Below, piece by piece: positions 62,583 through 64,000 of a stretch of 64,000 nucleotides of DNA. The position numbers were made by a program, and so were the translations under genes. Position 1 is the first letter of the stretch. Each line of letters starts with the position of its first letter. Under the pieces are notes generated by a model that saw only the letters and a program-made list of their open reading frames with translations, searched no databases and was not told the DNA's origin. The DNA comes from Erwinia aphidicola (GTDB lineage: Bacteria; Pseudomonadota; Gammaproteobacteria; Enterobacterales; Enterobacteriaceae). The stretch lies in the NCBI RefSeq assembly GCF_024169515.1, contig NZ_JAMKCQ010000002.1:38508-102507 (forward strand), in the 5' to 3' direction.

Positions 62583-63626
62583 ATGTCAGAGCAAACCATT
62601 TTCAATATCAGCACCGAAATTCACGACCAGCACCTGCAAGTCCGTTTAAACGATCGCAGCATTTTCTGCCTGAACAAGCCGACCGCTGAGCGTTATCAGC
62701 TCACCCTGGAACAGGATGCCGGAAACTATGTTATCTGGATGCGCCAAAGCAATAATGGCTTCGCCCGTCTTTATTCAACGGAAGATCCTGAGCTCGCCAG
62801 CCTGATTATGAATACCACGGCCAACGTACTTACACGTATGGCCATGGTCACGAGCCAGGCCCATCCAGCGCCTTCTCATACTACGTCCAAGTGGAAATGG
62901 TTCGCACCGGGTGCTCTGTGCCTTGCCCTTGCAGCTGCCTGGTTGGCGCCGCAGTTCAGTGGTCCGATAAAGGCACCGGTGGCCACTCCAGTTCCAGTGG
63001 TGTCACAAGTTCAGCCTGCGCCGACTAAAGTAACCGCAGTGACGACGCCGCAAGTGGTCCCGCAAACGCAAACCGCCCAAGTTCAGGGTACCCCATCCCT
63101 CTCTCCGGAAGCGGCAGCTGAGGCCAGGGCGTTGCTCGCAGAAAGACTAAAAAATGGTGCAGCAAAGCAGGAGTTCACTGTTCGACTGTCCTCTGGCCAT
63201 GAACGCTCACTTTACATCTTCCTTGATCCGGAATGCCCAAACTGCCGCATCTTTGAACCGACTGTCCAGGCTCTGGCAGAAGACTACAACGTGGAGATTT
63301 TTCCGGTGACGCTGATTGGCAAAACCCGCACGGCAGACGAGGTGGTGCCCCTGCTCTGCGCCACACCTGAGAAGCGCGCACAGATGTGGAAGGCCCTGAA
63401 CGACACCGGCGCCGGCATGCTCAACCTGGCAGAGAAAGAAAAAGCGAGTATTGCACCGGCCGCCTGTGATGCCGGCAAGCTGGCCCTGGCGCGCAATGAC
63501 CTGGCATTTGAGCTGTATCGCATGCCGGGGACACCGACGGTCATCAGCGATGACGGCCGCATGATCCCGCTGCAGGCCATGTCCAGTGATACCGCGCTGA
63601 AATCATTCCTCGATACCCGCCAGTAA
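62583..63626 (+). CDS. trbB: TrbB (DsbC-like) thiol:disulfide protein
   Basis: 347 aa. One membrane segment near residues 102-125, a Pro/Gln/Val-rich linker and a C-terminal thioredoxin fold with the active site CPNC (about 217-220, in LDPECPNCRIFEP) and a cis-proline motif GTPTVI. It probably isomerises disulfides in the Cys-containing transfer and pilus proteins in the periplasm. Confidence 0.92.
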   Translation: MSEQTIFNISTEIHDQHLQVRLNDRSIFCLNKPTAERYQLTLEQDAGNYVIWMRQSNNGFARLYSTEDPELASLIMNTTANVLTRMAMVTSQAHPAPSHTTSKWKWFAPGALCLALAAAWLAPQFSGPIKAPVATPVPVVSQVQPAPTKVTAVTTPQVVPQTQTAQVQGTPSLSPEAAAEARALLAERLKNGAAKQEFTVRLSSGHERSLYIFLDPECPNCRIFEPTVQALAEDYNVEIFPVTLIGKTRTADEVVPLLCATPEKRAQMWKALNDTGAGMLNLAEKEKASIAPAACDAGKLALARNDLAFELYRMPGTPTVISDDGRMIPLQAMSSDTALKSFLDTRQ

Positions 63627-63636
63627 GGAGGCCTTA

Positions 63637-64000
63637 ATGGATTTAAAAGGACGTCACGGCCCTGTGGACAGTTGGCGAATAAGCCGGCTGGTCCATGGCC
63701 AACAAGTTGAGCGCATACTCCTGGCGCCAGCTACCGTACAACTACTACTGGTGTTTTCTCTTCTGATCGGCGCCATTTGCCCTGTAACACTGCTTATATC
63801 CCTGCCACTCGGTACTATCCTGCTGGTCGCATTTAGCGATCAGCGCTTTCGCTTACCGTTGCGAATACCGATGGATGTTGGAGGACTGGACCTTTCGACA
63901 GAGCGCGAGCTCAGCTGGAATATTCCACTACTCAATCTGAACCTCCCCAAAATTGTTCGGGGAAAATCAGAGGGAACGCTGTGCCTGGGAACAGCACGCA
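63637..64000 (+). CDS. trbC: TrbC (DotL-like) coupling protein, 5' part
   Basis: AAGGAGG lies eight bases before the ATG at 63637. The 121 residues present have two hydrophobic segments (about 32-66: TVQLLLVFSLLIGAICPVT and LLISLPLGTILLV) followed by RFRLPLRIPMDVGGLDL, as at the start of DotL/TrbC proteins. The ATPase part lies beyond the window. Confidence 0.85.
   Translation, partial: MDLKGRHGPVDSWRISRLVHGQQVERILLAPATVQLLLVFSLLIGAICPVTLLISLPLGTILLVAFSDQRFRLPLRIPMDVGGLDLSTERELSWNIPLLNLNLPKIVRGKSEGTLCLGTAR

Noticed and set aside
1..64000. tRNA, rRNA or integron genes
   Set aside because: None recognised on either strand.

Overview
The window looks like part of a large conjugative plasmid of an Enterobacterales bacterium, with insect- or eukaryote-directed cargo. 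This rests on three things seen in the sequence: an IncI/IncL-type RepA replicon with a leader peptide and antisense RNA; a type IVb thin-pilus operon (pilL-pilV) running directly into an IncI-type (MPF-I, Dot/Icm-related) conjugation operon (traH-trbC); and a lower-GC accessory block with Rhs toxins, phage-derived lysis genes and insertion sequences. The species cannot be named from the sequence alone.

Layout. 1-17.5 kb, nearly all on the minus strand: a lambdoid Q antiterminator, a lambda S-type holin, overlapping Rz/Rz1 spanins and a GH19 endolysin. These are followed by two related proteins of unknown function (339 and 410 aa), a 1323-aa RHS-repeat protein and a short RHS-core protein with a variable C-terminal tip. 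The toxin part is duplicated in tandem to the left. The left copy has a decayed rhs gene and a truncated endolysin. In total there are three near-identical 709-bp RHS cores, each joined to a different tip: one ADP-ribosyltransferase-like, one F-box-like, one cut by the window edge. An XRE-type regulator lies divergent to Q.

18-24.3 kb: an IS91-family element, an IS10-like element inserted in the loop of a 33-bp-arm palindrome, a 207-bp miniature element with Tn3-type ends, an abortive-infection-type gene and a probable replication-origin region. 24.3-27.4 kb: repA (minus) with a 17-aa translationally coupled leader, a pseudoknot and an antisense RNA, then LuxR-like and XRE regulators.

27.4-64 kb, all on the plus strand: a NusG-like regulator (TraB) and TraC; the complete PilL-PilV thin-pilus set with a fixed PilV tip; TraH-TraK; an unassigned membrane protein at a visible composition break; a Sog/Pri-like primase; TraL-TraY; an inserted StbDE/RelBE-type toxin-antitoxin pair; a probable ExcA; and TrbA, TrbB and the start of TrbC.

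Working model (inference). The XRE regulator and Q act as a switch. Antitermination lets one transcript run from the lysis genes through at least one intrinsic terminator into the Rhs toxins, and lysis by holin, endolysin and spanins releases them. This resembles the type 10 secretion proposed for Tc toxins. The rest of the window replicates the plasmid and transfers it.
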